Assembly (NCBI RefSeq): GCF_000222765.1
Contig: NZ_AFUE01000008.1
Location: 288,566-352,565, forward strand
Source of the DNA: Streptococcus cristatus ATCC 51100
Lineage (GTDB): Bacteria > Bacillota > Bacilli > Lactobacillales > Streptococcaceae
Reading direction: 5' to 3'
DNA: 64,000 nucleotides
Within the stretch, counting starts at the first letter, position 1, and each line of letters opens with the position of its first letter. This document shows positions 26,997 to 35,068 of this stretch, piece by piece. The translations under genes were made by a program, and so were the position numbers. The notes under the pieces were generated by a model. It was given only the letters and a program-made list of their open reading frames with translations, was not told where the DNA came from and made no database searches.

Positions 26997-28010
26997 GTGC
27001 AGAAGATAGTGATAAAAATAAAAAAATGCTTTCAAAATAAAATTTTTTTGAATGTTGCCGGCTATACCTTGGCTTTTACACTTGGTTTATTTTTGGCTTT
27101 TTATGTTTTTGAGAGGGAAAAAATGACCATTCAGTCTGAGCAAAGACAGGCTAAAACATCCCAAGAAAAGAAAGTTACAAGAGCGAAAGATGAGGCAGTC
27201 CAGATAGAAAAACTTGCAGACAAGATCTATATGGTGAAAAATCCTAATTCTGCCATCTTGTCTGATAAGTATATCTTACAGCAAGAAATGAATTACTCTG
27301 ATCAATCCTTTCACTTCGATAGCTATCAGGCCTTTAGTAAGGACAATAAACAGAGCAACCATGTCAAAATTAAGCTGTTTAATCAAGTTGAAGAGTTATA
27401 TAAAGATTACGATTTAGTCCAATTGGCTCAAAACCTGCATAGTCAAGCCATACCAGGGAAAGTTAGCCATCAGCTCTATCAAGATCCTCAGGATGGGCAA
27501 TATTATTTTGCTTTTGAAGTCTATCTATCAGGTGGTAAGGATGAAAATGATTACTCGAACGCTCATGAGGAGAAGCCTATCTATACTCTCTATACCAATA
27601 TTGAAAACGGGCAGACCTTTTATCTAAAAGATTATTTTAAGCCCCTGAGTATCCGTGACAAGTATCCTGTCTATGGTGCTAGTAATCTGGATGACAAACT
27701 AGAAAAGTACGGCTTGGTTTTGCTCAACAGTCCGCATAACTTTACCCTCATTCAAGAGGAAGAGAATTTACAGATTAAAAAGTTGAAGCTAAGCCAGCAA
27801 TTTCCAAATGTAGAGGAAAAACTTGCTAGTGGCTGGAGTTTAGTTGTAACTGGAGAGGATTCTTATGAAACCAGTATCAGACTTCTAGCGTCTGAAGGAG
27901 AAACCGACCTCTATACAAATGTCAAACTAGATCGTTCTTATTCATCTGATGATCAAGATCATCTCTTAAAGTCTTATCAGGATTTCCTTGAGCTATACAG
28001 GGAGAAATAA
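26997..28010 (+). CDS. Unrecognised membrane-anchored extracytoplasmic protein
   Basis: 337 residues starting with GTG immediately after the upstream TAG. GGAGGAAAAG, inside the upstream gene, is at the right distance. A basic N-terminus and a hydrophobic segment at about 17-36 anchor it, followed by a Gln/Lys-rich charged linker (residues 40-70). The outer domain has strands and TLYTNIENGQTFYLKDYF, reminiscent of the DLxTG turns of the upstream protein. No known domain is recognised. A terminator at 28041-28093 ends the operon. Confidence 0.75.
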   Translation: MQKIVIKIKKCFQNKIFLNVAGYTLAFTLGLFLAFYVFEREKMTIQSEQRQAKTSQEKKVTRAKDEAVQIEKLADKIYMVKNPNSAILSDKYILQQEMNYSDQSFHFDSYQAFSKDNKQSNHVKIKLFNQVEELYKDYDLVQLAQNLHSQAIPGKVSHQLYQDPQDGQYYFAFEVYLSGGKDENDYSNAHEEKPIYTLYTNIENGQTFYLKDYFKPLSIRDKYPVYGASNLDDKLEKYGLVLLNSPHNFTLIQEEENLQIKKLKLSQQFPNVEEKLASGWSLVVTGEDSYETSIRLLASEGETDLYTNVKLDRSYSSDDQDHLLKSYQDFLELYREK

Positions 28011-28040
28011 GTACGTTCCTTTCTATCAAATAACATCGTT

Positions 28041-28093
28041 CCATATGATTTTTCCAATGATGCTTTTCATTGTTTTCATATGGGGCTTTTTTT
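28041..28093 (+). terminator. Terminator of the two-gene plus-strand operon
   Basis: Two-tier hairpin: CCATATGA with TCATATGG outside and CAATGA with TCATTG inside, followed by GGCTTTTTTT. Confidence 0.8.
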
Positions 28094-28177
28094 ATGCCTT
28101 CAGAAAGTTATTTTGGATTTACCAATTGCACAATCTTCAGAGTATCTTTCTCAAATATTTGTAAAGGATCCAAGTCT

Positions 28178-28242
28178 TTCTGACAAAAATCTTTATTTTT
28201 CTGACAAATATACTTGTCAAAAAGAAAAGAATCTGTTACAAT
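28178..28242 (+). promoter_or_regulatory. Promoter and palindromic operator of the XRE-ABC island
   Basis: TTGTCA (28214-28219) and TACAAT (28237-28242, with TGT extension) are 17 bases apart. The -35 is the right arm of a perfect palindrome, TGACAA ATATAC TTGTCA (28202-28219). The left arm is repeated one to two helical turns upstream, both times as TTTCTGACAAA (about 28178 and 28198). This is a typical layout for repression by a small XRE protein such as the one encoded at 28612; the binding protein is inferred. Confidence 0.75.
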
Positions 28243-28279
28243 GTATTTAAGTTGAGAAAAAAGATAAAAGGAGGGGCTG

Positions 28280-28600
28280 ATGGAGATACTGTTTTGGTGT
28301 CTACTTCCGATATTTTCTGGTTTGTGGCTGACGTCATCCAGTGAATTGAAAAATGTAAAAAGGAAGTTGAAACGTTTAGAGAGAAATAAAGAAAGGAGTG
28401 GAGAAATGTCACGTTTTTTTAAAGAAATGATTGGGAAAAAACCGATCATCATTGGTGAAGTTTTCGGGACAGATTGCTGGGAGGTAGTTGATGCTGATGA
28501 CGATTGGGTTAAGTTGAGTAAGACCAATAAAAAAGGTCAAACAAGAATGAAATTGATGCGAATTGACGATATCAAATCTGTTGAACTAAGAGAGAGCTGA
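28280..28600 (+). CDS. Small protein with N-terminal membrane segment, first gene of the XRE island
   Basis: 106 residues. A single hydrophobic segment (about 2-18) is followed by a very basic helix (KNVKRKLKRLERNKERS) and a compact C-terminal half (PIIIGEVFGTDCWEVVDADDDWVKLSKTNKKG) of beta strands resembling a small SH3- or Sm-like barrel. A strong AAAGGAGGGG precedes the ATG. The gene for a small XRE regulator follows after 11 bases, so the two are co-transcribed. The family was not named with certainty; regulators of this kind are often paired with such membrane partners. Confidence 0.75.
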   Translation: MEILFWCLLPIFSGLWLTSSSELKNVKRKLKRLERNKERSGEMSRFFKEMIGKKPIIIGEVFGTDCWEVVDADDDWVKLSKTNKKGQTRMKLMRIDDIKSVELRES

Positions 28601-28611
28601 GAGGTGTTGTC

Positions 28612-28818
28612 ATGAAGCTGAAAAATCGACTTAAAGAGCTGAGGGCCAGAGACGGGCTGAATCAAACTGACTTGGCCAAGAAAGCCGGCGTGTCGCGGCA
28701 GACGATTAGCTTGCTGGAGAGGGATGAATACACGCCCTCCGTGGTCATTGCTCTCAAAATTGCTCAGATTTTCAACGAAAGTGTCGAAAATGTCTTTCGC
28801 CTGGTGGAGGAAGAGTAG
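28612..28818 (+). CDS. Small XRE-family transcriptional regulator
   Basis: 68 residues consisting almost only of one Cro/CI-type helix-turn-helix. The recognition region is TDLAKKAGVSRQTISLLERDEYTPS, split by the conserved Ser-Arg-Gln-Thr-Ile-Ser, as in the YgzD/YozG-like regulators that sit beside ABC or DUF genes. It probably binds the palindrome at 28202-28219 and represses its own operon. GAGAGGTG lies before the ATG. Confidence 0.88.
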   Translation: MKLKNRLKELRARDGLNQTDLAKKAGVSRQTISLLERDEYTPSVVIALKIAQIFNESVENVFRLVEEE

Positions 28819-28914
28819 GTATAAAAAGAGCTGGAACGGATACAATAATGTCCTAGTTATTATATTTATAGTTTTTTGGTCCATTTTGTTGCGATTATCT
28901 TGGGTGGTTTGCAC

Positions 28915-29013
28915 ATGCTGTCTTGGCGGCGACTGCTTGATTTGCCTCTGGTGATTTGTATTTATGTCGTTGTTATGCCTGAAATGGATGCTGGGAAAAA
29001 GAAGGAGAATTAG
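28915..29013 (+). CDS. Possible very small or degenerate membrane peptide
   Basis: Between the XRE and DUF3169 genes one frame is open from 28849 to the TAG at 29011. From the ATG at 28915 it gives 32 residues with one hydrophobic stretch (LLDLPLVICIYVVVM) and a charged end. TTG codons at 28876, 28900 and 28909 would lengthen it. The encoded string reads like a real membrane segment, but the front part lacks a good start, so it may be the remnant of a small membrane protein. Confidence 0.3.
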   Translation: MLSWRRLLDLPLVICIYVVVMPEMDAGKKKEN

Positions 29014-29014
29014 A

Positions 29015-29782
29015 ATGAAAGAAAAAAGAATGAAGTCAACTCGATACCGTTTTTGGAGAAATGTTGTGTTTATTGCTGCGGGAGGTGTAGTGGGTTTTAT
29101 CGCTGGCTCTCTGGTCGGTTACTATGACTTAGCAGTCGAGATTGATTTTAGCCAGTTGATCAGCCTGAAGGCAGTGCAAGATATCATGATAGTAGCTATA
29201 TTTCTACTTTTTCTAGGAACGCTTTACTATCTTCACATCAGCCGGGAAAGTATGTCACGCTTGGAGAAGATGGAAGATGACGAGGAGATAGAATCATTAG
29301 AACAAGCGGGGAACCGAGCTTATGCTTTAGCTGGCATTTTAACAAATTTAATGCAGATTCCCTTTATGTTTTATGCGGCGACTGGCTTTGCAGAGGGAAT
29401 CCGTCACACAGATTTTAATATTCTGCTAGCCTTTGGTAAACTTTTCTTCTTGGTTCTTTTGATAACTGTAGCCAGCATTTTAGTTCGAAAAGGGTTCAAA
29501 ACGGTGAATGGAGAAGAGCTACCTCGCTACAGCAATGTCAGGGAAACCAGAGATTTCTTAATGGATAAAATGGATGAAGCAGAAAAACAGATTAATTATG
29601 AAGAAAATTTTGAATTAGTCATGAAATTAGTAAGTTTTATCTTTCCTAGTATCTATATTGGATTGATACTGCTAAATCTCCTATTCCAATTGGATACGAT
29701 TTTGGCTTGGATTGCGGTATCGATCATCTATCTTTATGTTACTGTCAGCCAGTACAAAATCGTTAAACGTTATTATAAGTAA
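29015..29782 (+). CDS. DUF3169-family membrane protein
   Basis: 255 residues with a basic N-terminus and about six membrane segments in two pairs plus a C-terminal pair, separated by an acidic helical loop (SRLEKMEDDEEIESLEQAGNR) typical of DUF3169. This family is often found beside small XRE regulators and ABC exporters in Firmicutes; its function is unknown. I chose the ATG at 29015 because GAAGGAGA is upstream; a frame to 28964 lacks a site. It is the third main gene of the island. Confidence 0.8.
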   Translation: MKEKRMKSTRYRFWRNVVFIAAGGVVGFIAGSLVGYYDLAVEIDFSQLISLKAVQDIMIVAIFLLFLGTLYYLHISRESMSRLEKMEDDEEIESLEQAGNRAYALAGILTNLMQIPFMFYAATGFAEGIRHTDFNILLAFGKLFFLVLLITVASILVRKGFKTVNGEELPRYSNVRETRDFLMDKMDEAEKQINYEENFELVMKLVSFIFPSIYIGLILLNLLFQLDTILAWIAVSIIYLYVTVSQYKIVKRYYK

Positions 29783-29801
29783 GAAAGTGAGAAGAGGCCT
29801 T

Positions 29802-30635
29802 ATGTCACAAGTGATTCAAGTAGAGAATATTTCTAAAAGTTTTGGAGATAAAAAAGCTTTAGAACGGATTAATTTTCATATCGATCAAGGAGAAATTTTC
29901 GGATTTTTAGGACCATCTGGGTCGGGAAAAACAACCTTAATTAATATCCTGACAGGCCAGCTTGATGCCGATAATGGTCAAAGTAAAATCCTTGGTAAAG
30001 CTTCAGATGCTATTAATGCTCAGGATTTGGTGAAGATTGGCCTAGTATCTGATACAAGTGGCTTTTATGAGAAGATGACTCTCTATAAAAACCTGCAGAT
30101 ATATGCGAAATTATACGGTTTAAAAAATGAGCGGATAGATGAAGTTTTAGAGCAGGTTGGTTTGTTAGAAAGCAAAAATATTGTAGCAGAGAAGCTTTCG
30201 ACAGGTATGAAGCAGCGGATGTTTCTAGCTCGAGCTCTTTTAAATAATCCTGAGGTCTTATTTTTGGATGAGCCAACGAGTGGGCTTGATCCTCGTACTT
30301 CCAAGGTGATTCATGAGCTTTTGCTTGAGCTGAAGAAAAAGGGAACAACCATTTTTCTGACGACTCATGATATGCATGAAGCTAGCGCCCTTTGTGATCG
30401 ACTGGCCTTGCTAAATAAGGGAGTATTAGTAGAATATGGCGAGCCGAAAGCTATTATTCAAAAATATAACACAGCCAAGAAAGTTAAAATTAGCTATGAA
30501 AATGGAGAAACCGAGCAAATTTCGTTCTCAGAATTGGCTACAAAAGACCTAAAATTAGCTATTACAGTACATTCTTGCGAACCTACATTAGAAGAAATTT
30601 TTATTCAATTAACAGGAGAAAAATTAGATGTATAA
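29802..30635 (+). CDS. ABC transporter ATP-binding protein
   Basis: 277 residues. Walker A GPSGSGKTT is near residue 40, the signature here reads LSTGMKQR (near 135), Walker B LFLDEPTSGLD follows, and the switch His is in TTHDMHEA. A C-terminal extension after residue 215 (KKVKISYENGETEQISF) is like those of exporters of the drug/bacteriocin-immunity type (ABC-2). The ATG at 29802 has GAAGAGG upstream and follows DUF3169 by 19 bases. It overlaps the permease gene by eight bases. Confidence 0.92.
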   Translation: MSQVIQVENISKSFGDKKALERINFHIDQGEIFGFLGPSGSGKTTLINILTGQLDADNGQSKILGKASDAINAQDLVKIGLVSDTSGFYEKMTLYKNLQIYAKLYGLKNERIDEVLEQVGLLESKNIVAEKLSTGMKQRMFLARALLNNPEVLFLDEPTSGLDPRTSKVIHELLLELKKKGTTIFLTTHDMHEASALCDRLALLNKGVLVEYGEPKAIIQKYNTAKKVKISYENGETEQISFSELATKDLKLAITVHSCEPTLEEIFIQLTGEKLDV

Positions 30636-31320
30636 AAAAATTAAAGCTCTCACATGGCTGCGTACTCAGATTTTATTGACAAACTCTTCTTTGCTTATGT
30701 CCGTCTTGCTGCCCTTTGGCCTCCTCTTTTTGTACAATATGATTTTAAATAAGAATGGCAATGCAGGCCAAGGACTATTGAAGATGATCCTGCCTATGAC
30801 CTTTGCCATGAGTGGCGGCTACATGGTGTCTATTATGATGGCAGAGGACAAGGAGAAGCGTAATCTAAAAACCTTGATGTTGAGCGGGGTTCGTTCTACT
30901 GAATACCTCTTATCCATGTTGGTTTATCCCTTCCTATTTACAGTATTTGCCTTGCTTTTTTTCCCATATTATTTGCATGTAGACCTCTCTGGCAAATGGC
31001 CTATCTATCTTTTGATCAATCTCTTAATTATTGTTATTATCCTTTTAATCAATCTTTTTATTGGTGGTATTTCCAAGACACAATCACAAGCTCAGGTTTA
31101 TAGTTTATTTCCGCTGTTGCTGATTAGTTTCGTACCCTTATTTGCTAGTTTTGATAAAACAATACAGCATATTCTGCGGTTTACTTTTATGAATCCATTT
31201 ATCAACTTCTTTGAAGCAGGAGACTATTCATTCAAAATTGAAGATTTCTCTAATTTGGTGATTTGGCTTCTTATTTTTATCAGTGCAAGCACCTATGTCT
31301 TGAGTAAAGGTCGAAAATGA
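30628..31320 (+). CDS. ABC-2 type permease
   Basis: 230 residues with about six membrane segments in the ABC-2 pattern (an N-terminal segment, then a cytosolic loop KEKRNLKTLMLSGV that contacts the ATPase, then paired segments). It overlaps the ATPase gene by eight bases, implying coupled synthesis of a complete exporter. The substrate is unknown; candidates in such islands are antimicrobial peptides or lipids. Confidence 0.88.
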   Translation: MYKKIKALTWLRTQILLTNSSLLMSVLLPFGLLFLYNMILNKNGNAGQGLLKMILPMTFAMSGGYMVSIMMAEDKEKRNLKTLMLSGVRSTEYLLSMLVYPFLFTVFALLFFPYYLHVDLSGKWPIYLLINLLIIVIILLINLFIGGISKTQSQAQVYSLFPLLLISFVPLFASFDKTIQHILRFTFMNPFINFFEAGDYSFKIEDFSNLVIWLLIFISASTYVLSKGRK

Positions 31321-31333
31321 TGGAGGAGCTTTT

Positions 31334-31894
31334 ATGAAACTTATTAAAAAAATTAATTTTATGGAAGAAAAGAAATATGTAATCGGTCTAAATGTAGCAG
31401 GGCTCTTACTGATTTTTCCCTTCTCAATGCTTTTTGCGAAATTGACCCAGCTAATCTTCCGAGCCGACCATTATGATTTTTCGGGTCTAGATCTTGCCTA
31501 TTTGTTAATTTTTACCTTTATCCTTGTCGTCATCCATGAGTACATCCACGGTTTCTTCTTCAAGTTTTTTGGTAAAGGGAAAGCCAAGGTCAAGTTTGGT
31601 TTTAAAAATGGGATGGCCTATGCGACTAGTCCAGGAACTTTTTACAATCGTAAGGACTTCTTGGTCATTGGTTTGGCTCCCTTTGTTTTGATTAGCTTGC
31701 TTCTGACTTTATTGGCCATGCTGGGCTTGCTCAGTTCAACTCTCTACATGCCTCTAGCTAGTATTCATGCAGCGGGCTGTGTTGGTGACTTTTACATCGC
31801 TTTGCTGCTGTTGGGTCAGACTGATGATATTCTGGTCGAGGATACTGAAGTTGGGATGAACTTTTACCAGAAAGAAGAGCCTAGTCAGGAATAG
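31334..31894 (+). CDS. DUF3267-family putative membrane metalloprotease
   Basis: 186 residues with four or more membrane segments. A zinc-protease motif HEYIH at residues 68-72 lies at the end of a membrane segment, as in intramembrane zinc proteases. A downstream Asp (GCVGDFY near residue 150) could be the third ligand. DUF3267 proteins are proposed zincins; activity is not proven. AGGAG precedes the ATG. It is the last gene of the XRE island, 13 bases after the permease gene, so it may act on the exported product or on an immunity partner. Confidence 0.85.
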   Translation: MKLIKKINFMEEKKYVIGLNVAGLLLIFPFSMLFAKLTQLIFRADHYDFSGLDLAYLLIFTFILVVIHEYIHGFFFKFFGKGKAKVKFGFKNGMAYATSPGTFYNRKDFLVIGLAPFVLISLLLTLLAMLGLLSSTLYMPLASIHAAGCVGDFYIALLLLGQTDDILVEDTEVGMNFYQKEEPSQE

Positions 31895-32031
31895 GAATCA
31901 CTGGTATTAGATACTTCTTATAAAATGTCTATTAAAGAGTAATATACTTGATAATTTAAAGATATGGAGCAATGTTGATCCTGCCTAAATGAATTGCAGT
32001 ATGACACTAATTTCAAATTAAAAATAAATGA

Positions 32032-32065
32032 AACCCGAAGGACTAAAAGTTCCTTCGGGTTTTGT
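32032..32065. terminator. Bidirectional terminator between the XRE island and ald
   Basis: AACCCGAAGGA pairs with TCCTTCGGGTT, followed by TTTG on the plus strand and preceded by an A-rich tract that serves the minus strand. Confidence 0.85.
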
Positions 32066-32082
32066 ATATAAGAGAAAAATGA

Positions 32083-33195
32083 TTAGACAAGTTCGTCAAT
32101 AGAAGTGTAATCAAGATTCAAGCCTTCTGCAACTGGTCGGCTAGTGATGTGGCCGTGATAGGTTGTGACACCTTCACGCAATCCAGCATCGTCTGCAATA
32201 GCTTGTTTGAAGCCTTTGCCAGCCAGTGCTTCAATATAAGGAAGGGTGACATTGGTCAGAGCGATAGTAGAAGTGCGGGCTACGGCACCTGGGATATTGG
32301 CTACCGCATAGTGGAGAACACCGTGTTTCTCATAAACTGGCTCATCATGGGTGGTCACGCGGTCAGCAGTCTCGATAACGCCACCTTGGTCAACAGCCAC
32401 GTCAACAATAACAGAACCAGGGCGCATTTGCTTCACCATATCGTCAGTCACCAGTTTTGGAGCCTTAGCACCAGGAATGAGCACAGCTCCAATCACGACA
32501 TCTGCTTCGCGAACGCTTGCCTCGATGTTAAATGGATTGGACATGAGAGTTTGAATTTGGTTGCCAAAGACTTCTTCTAGTACGGATAGACGTTTGGCAC
32601 TAATATCGAGAATCGTAACTTGAGCGCCTAGTCCCAGAGCGATACGGGCTGCATGAGTTCCTACAACACCGCCTCCGATGATGGTGACTTTACCTTTTGG
32701 CACTCCTGGTACACCGCCAAGGAGAACGCCAGAGCCACCTGTTTGCTTGGTTAGGAAATGCGCTCCGATTTGAACCGCCATACGACCAGCAACCTCACTC
32801 ATAGGTACTAAGAGTGGTAGTTGCCCTTGTCCGTCACGTACAGTCTCGTAGGCTACCCCAGTAGTTTTAGCAGTGACCATAGCTTGGGCTAATTCGGGAG
32901 CAGCGGCCATGTGCAGGTAAGTGAAGAGTAGGAGGTCATCACGCAAGAATTGGTATTCAGCTTCCAGCGGTTCTTTAACCTTAACAACCAACTCAGCTGC
33001 CCAGGCTTCAGCAGCAGTAGCAACGATTTTTGCACCTTGCTTTTCATAGTCTGCATCTGCAAAGCCAGATCCAAGTCCAGCATTTGTCTCAATCAAAACC
33101 TGATGGCCTTTTCCTACAAGACTGTGCACACCAGCTGGCGTCAGGGCAACGCGATTTTCATTATTTTTAATTTCTTTTGGAATTCCGATTAACAT
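32083..33195 (-). CDS. ald: Alanine dehydrogenase
   Basis: Reversibly deaminates L-alanine to pyruvate with NAD+ in the cytoplasm. The 370 residues include the N-terminal [20 protein letters not shown] (first part of the signature), Lys and His residues of the substrate site (FTYLHMAA near 95) and the Rossmann glycine motif [14 protein letters not shown] near 170. AAAAGGAG precedes the ATG. It is monocistronic, with its own upstream region and a shared terminator. Together with the T-box/alaS unit, the window holds two alanine-related loci, but they are not linked in one operon. Confidence 0.95.
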   Translation of the reverse strand: MLIGIPKEIKNNENRVALTPAGVHSLVGKGHQVLIETNAGLGSGFADADYEKQGAKIVATAAEAWAAELVVKVKEPLEAEYQFLRDDLLLFTYLHMAAAPELAQAMVTAKTTGVAYETVRDGQGQLPLLVPMSEVAGRMAVQIGAHFLTKQTGGSGVLLGGVPGVPKGKVTIIGGGVVGTHAARIALGLGAQVTILDISAKRLSVLEEVFGNQIQTLMSNPFNIEASVREADVVIGAVLIPGAKAPKLVTDDMVKQMRPGSVIVDVAVDQGGVIETADRVTTHDEPVYEKHGVLHYAVANIPGAVARTSTIALTNVTLPYIEALAGKGFKQAIADDAGLREGVTTYHGHITSRPVAEGLNLDYTSIDELV

Positions 33196-33317
33196 AGAGC
33201 TTTACTCCTTTTTCTAATGCTAGGATCTCTGAATACAGGACTACAAAGAGACCTAGGTCAATTATTGTGATGTTTTCATTTTAAAGGAAACTGGCGCAAA
33301 AAGCAAGGAAAAAAGGA

Positions 33318-33346
33318 TTGTTTTAGGCAGGGAATTATGCTATTAT
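33318..33346 (+). promoter_or_regulatory. Promoter of the GNAT gene
   Basis: TTGTTT (33318-33323) and TATTAT (33341-33346, with TGC extension) are 17 bases apart. Confidence 0.55.
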
Positions 33347-33370
33347 GATAAGAAAAATTAGGAAGAAGAG

Positions 33371-33940
33371 ATGGAAAATATCTATGTTAAGCTGAGCTAG
33401 CATTCCAGAATTGAGACGGAACGATTAATCTTGCGCCCGGTGACTTTGGATGACGCTCCAGCCATGTTTGAATATGCTTCTGATGAGGAGAATGTTCGCT
33501 ATACCTTTGCGACCAACAAAAATTTAGAGGAAACCCGCAATAATATCGCCCTGTTTTACCTAGCCAATCCTTTGGGTCGCTGGGGCATTGAGCTGAAGGA
33601 GACTGGCGACTTTATCGGAACGATTGACTTGCATAAGATCCGCTTGGACTTGAAAACGGCAGCTATCGGCTATGTGATCCATAAAAAATACTGGAATCAG
33701 GGCTATACGACTGAGGCCAATCGGGCAGTGCTTGAGCTGGCTTTTGAAGAAATTGGCATGAACAAATTGGTGGCCTTACATGATATTGATAATCCTGCCT
33801 CTGGTCGTGTCATGCAAAAGTCAGGCATGATCTTTTCGCACGAAGAGCCTTACGCGGCCTTGGACAAGCATGAGGAGGGACGAATAGTGACGCGGCTGCA
33901 TTACTATCTGACCAGAGAACAATATTTCGCAAAAAAGTGA
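33371..33940 (+). pseudogene. GNAT acetyltransferase with an amber codon at position 10
   Basis: The frame starts at an ATG (33371) with AGGAAGAAG as ribosome site, reads nine codons (MENIYVKLS), then meets TAG at 33398-33400, and continues in the same frame as HSRIETERLILRPVTLDD, the classic RimJ/RimL-type GNAT N-terminus. The rest is intact to the stop at 33940, including the acetyl-CoA loop NQGYTTEA near residue 98. A CAG-to-TAG change would explain it. Restart is possible only at a TTG (33431) without a good site, which would remove the first strand. So the gene is probably inactive or weakly expressed. The family is clear; substrate unknown. Confidence 0.8.
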
Positions 33941-33949
33941 GAAAGAATA

Positions 33950-33984
33950 TTGACAAGTGCCTATCTACATGATATAGTAGATAG
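33950..33984 (+). promoter_or_regulatory. tRNA-Thr promoter with perfect dyad
   Basis: A perfect TTGACA (33950-33955) and TATAGT (33973-33978) are 17 bases apart. A perfect 8-bp inverted repeat, CTATCTAC / GTAGATAG (33961-33968 and 33977-33984), covers the spacer, the -10 and the bases just after it. Confidence 0.85.
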
Positions 33985-33989
33985 GTAAT

Positions 33990-34062
33990 GCTGATTTAGC
34001 TCAGTAGGCAGAGCGCATCCATGGTAAGGATGAGGTAGCCGGTTCGATCCCGGCAATTAGCA
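33990..34062 (+). tRNA. tRNA-Thr (anticodon GGT)
   Basis: The 73-base cloverleaf has acceptor arms GCTGATT / AATTAGC (one G-U pair), D arm with AGCTC, anticodon stem CATCC / GGATG around loop ATGGTAA (anticodon GGT), and T arm GCCGG-TTCGATC-CCGGC. No CCA is encoded. It is a solitary tRNA gene with its own promoter and terminator. Confidence 0.95.
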
Positions 34063-34075
34063 TCAATACATTTGA

Positions 34076-34102
34076 AAAGCCCTTTATTTACAAGGGCTTT
34101 TT
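34076..34102 (+). terminator. Terminator of tRNA-Thr
   Basis: AAAGCCCTT (34076-34084) pairs with AAGGGCTTT (34092-34100) and is followed by Ts. Confidence 0.85.
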
Positions 34103-34132
34103 ATGTGTTCATCCCCAAATCCGACCCAAATA

Positions 34133-34141
34133 TGATATAAT
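34133..34141 (+). promoter_or_regulatory. Extended -10 promoter of ybeY-dgkA-era
   Basis: TGATATAAT (TGn plus a perfect TATAAT at 34136-34141), 30 bases before the ybeY ATG. Confidence 0.6.
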
Positions 34142-34170
34142 AAAGGTAATATTAGCAAGGCAGGTAAAAT

Positions 34171-34668
34171 ATGTATATCGAAATGGTGGATGAAACCGGT
34201 CAGGTTTCTCAAGAAATCATCAAGCAGACTCAGGAAATCTTGGAGTTTGCGGCTCAGAAAACGGGCAAAGAAAATAAGGAAATGGCTGTGACCTTTGTGA
34301 CCAATGAGCGCAGCCATGAGCTCAACTTGGAATACCGAGACACAGATCGGCCGACAGATGTCATCAGCTTGGAATACAAGCCAGAGTTGGATATTGCTTT
34401 TGATGAGGAAGATTTGGCGGACAATCCTGAGCTGACTGAGATGCTGGAGGATTTTGATGCTTATATAGGCGAGCTCTTCATTTCGGTGGACAAGGCGCGA
34501 GAGCAAGCAGAAGAATACGGGCACAGCTTTGAACGGGAGATGGGCTTTTTGGCGGTGCATGGTTTTCTGCATATCAACGGCTATGATCATTATACGCCGG
34601 AAGAAGAAGCAGAAATGTTTGGCTTACAGGAAGAAATTTTGACAGCTTATGGACTTACAAGACAATAA
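34171..34668 (+). CDS. ybeY: Endoribonuclease YbeY (rRNA maturation)
   Basis: A zinc-dependent enzyme involved in 16S rRNA 3' processing and ribosome quality control. The 165 residues contain the UPF0054 zinc motif [11 protein letters not shown] with His130, His134 and His140 as ligands, and the conserved Arg-Pro-Thr-Asp-Val-x-Ser ([11 protein letters not shown]) near residue 60. It overlaps dgkA by 20 bases and belongs to the ybeY-dgkA-era operon that is widespread in Firmicutes. Confidence 0.97.
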   Translation: MYIEMVDETGQVSQEIIKQTQEILEFAAQKTGKENKEMAVTFVTNERSHELNLEYRDTDRPTDVISLEYKPELDIAFDEEDLADNPELTEMLEDFDAYIGELFISVDKAREQAEEYGHSFEREMGFLAVHGFLHINGYDHYTPEEEAEMFGLQEEILTAYGLTRQ

Positions 34669-35053
34669 AAATAACAAGCGCAAGTGGAAAAATCGAGATG
34701 TCATATCGAGTTTGGAGTTTGCCCTGACGGGGATTTTCACAGCTTTTAAGGAAGAGAAGAATATGCGGAGCCATGTTCTTTCAGCTTTAGCTGCCATCAT
34801 TGCAGGTTTGATTTTTCGGATTTCAGCGACTGAGTGGCTGTTCTTGCTGCTAAGTATCTTTTTGGTGATCGCCTTTGAAATCATGAATTCAGCCGTTGAA
34901 AATGTGGTGGATCTGGCTAGTGATTATCACTTTTCTATGCGGGCAAAGAATGCCAAGGATATGGCAGCTGGTGCAGTTTTGGTGGTTTCTGGTTTTGCAG
35001 TTATCACAGGTTTGATTATCTTTCTGCCGAAACTGTGGGATATTATTTTTTAG
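34649..35053 (+). CDS. dgkA: Undecaprenol/diacylglycerol kinase
   Basis: A small integral membrane kinase of 134 residues that phosphorylates undecaprenol (Gram-positive type) to recycle the cell-wall lipid carrier. Three membrane segments follow a basic N-terminus ([16 protein letters not shown]). The conserved catalytic patch [15 protein letters not shown], including the Glu and Asn, lies near residue 75. The ATG at 34649 lies inside the end of ybeY, indicating translational coupling. era follows after 15 bases. Confidence 0.95.
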   Translation: MDLQDNKNNKRKWKNRDVISSLEFALTGIFTAFKEEKNMRSHVLSALAAIIAGLIFRISATEWLFLLLSIFLVIAFEIMNSAVENVVDLASDYHFSMRAKNAKDMAAGAVLVVSGFAVITGLIIFLPKLWDIIF

Positions 35054-35068
35054 AGAAGGAATAGAACA

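Noticed and set aside
29712-29801. N-terminal extension of the ABC ATPase
   Set aside because: It overlaps the DUF3169 gene and precedes a typical ATPase start with its own ribosome site.
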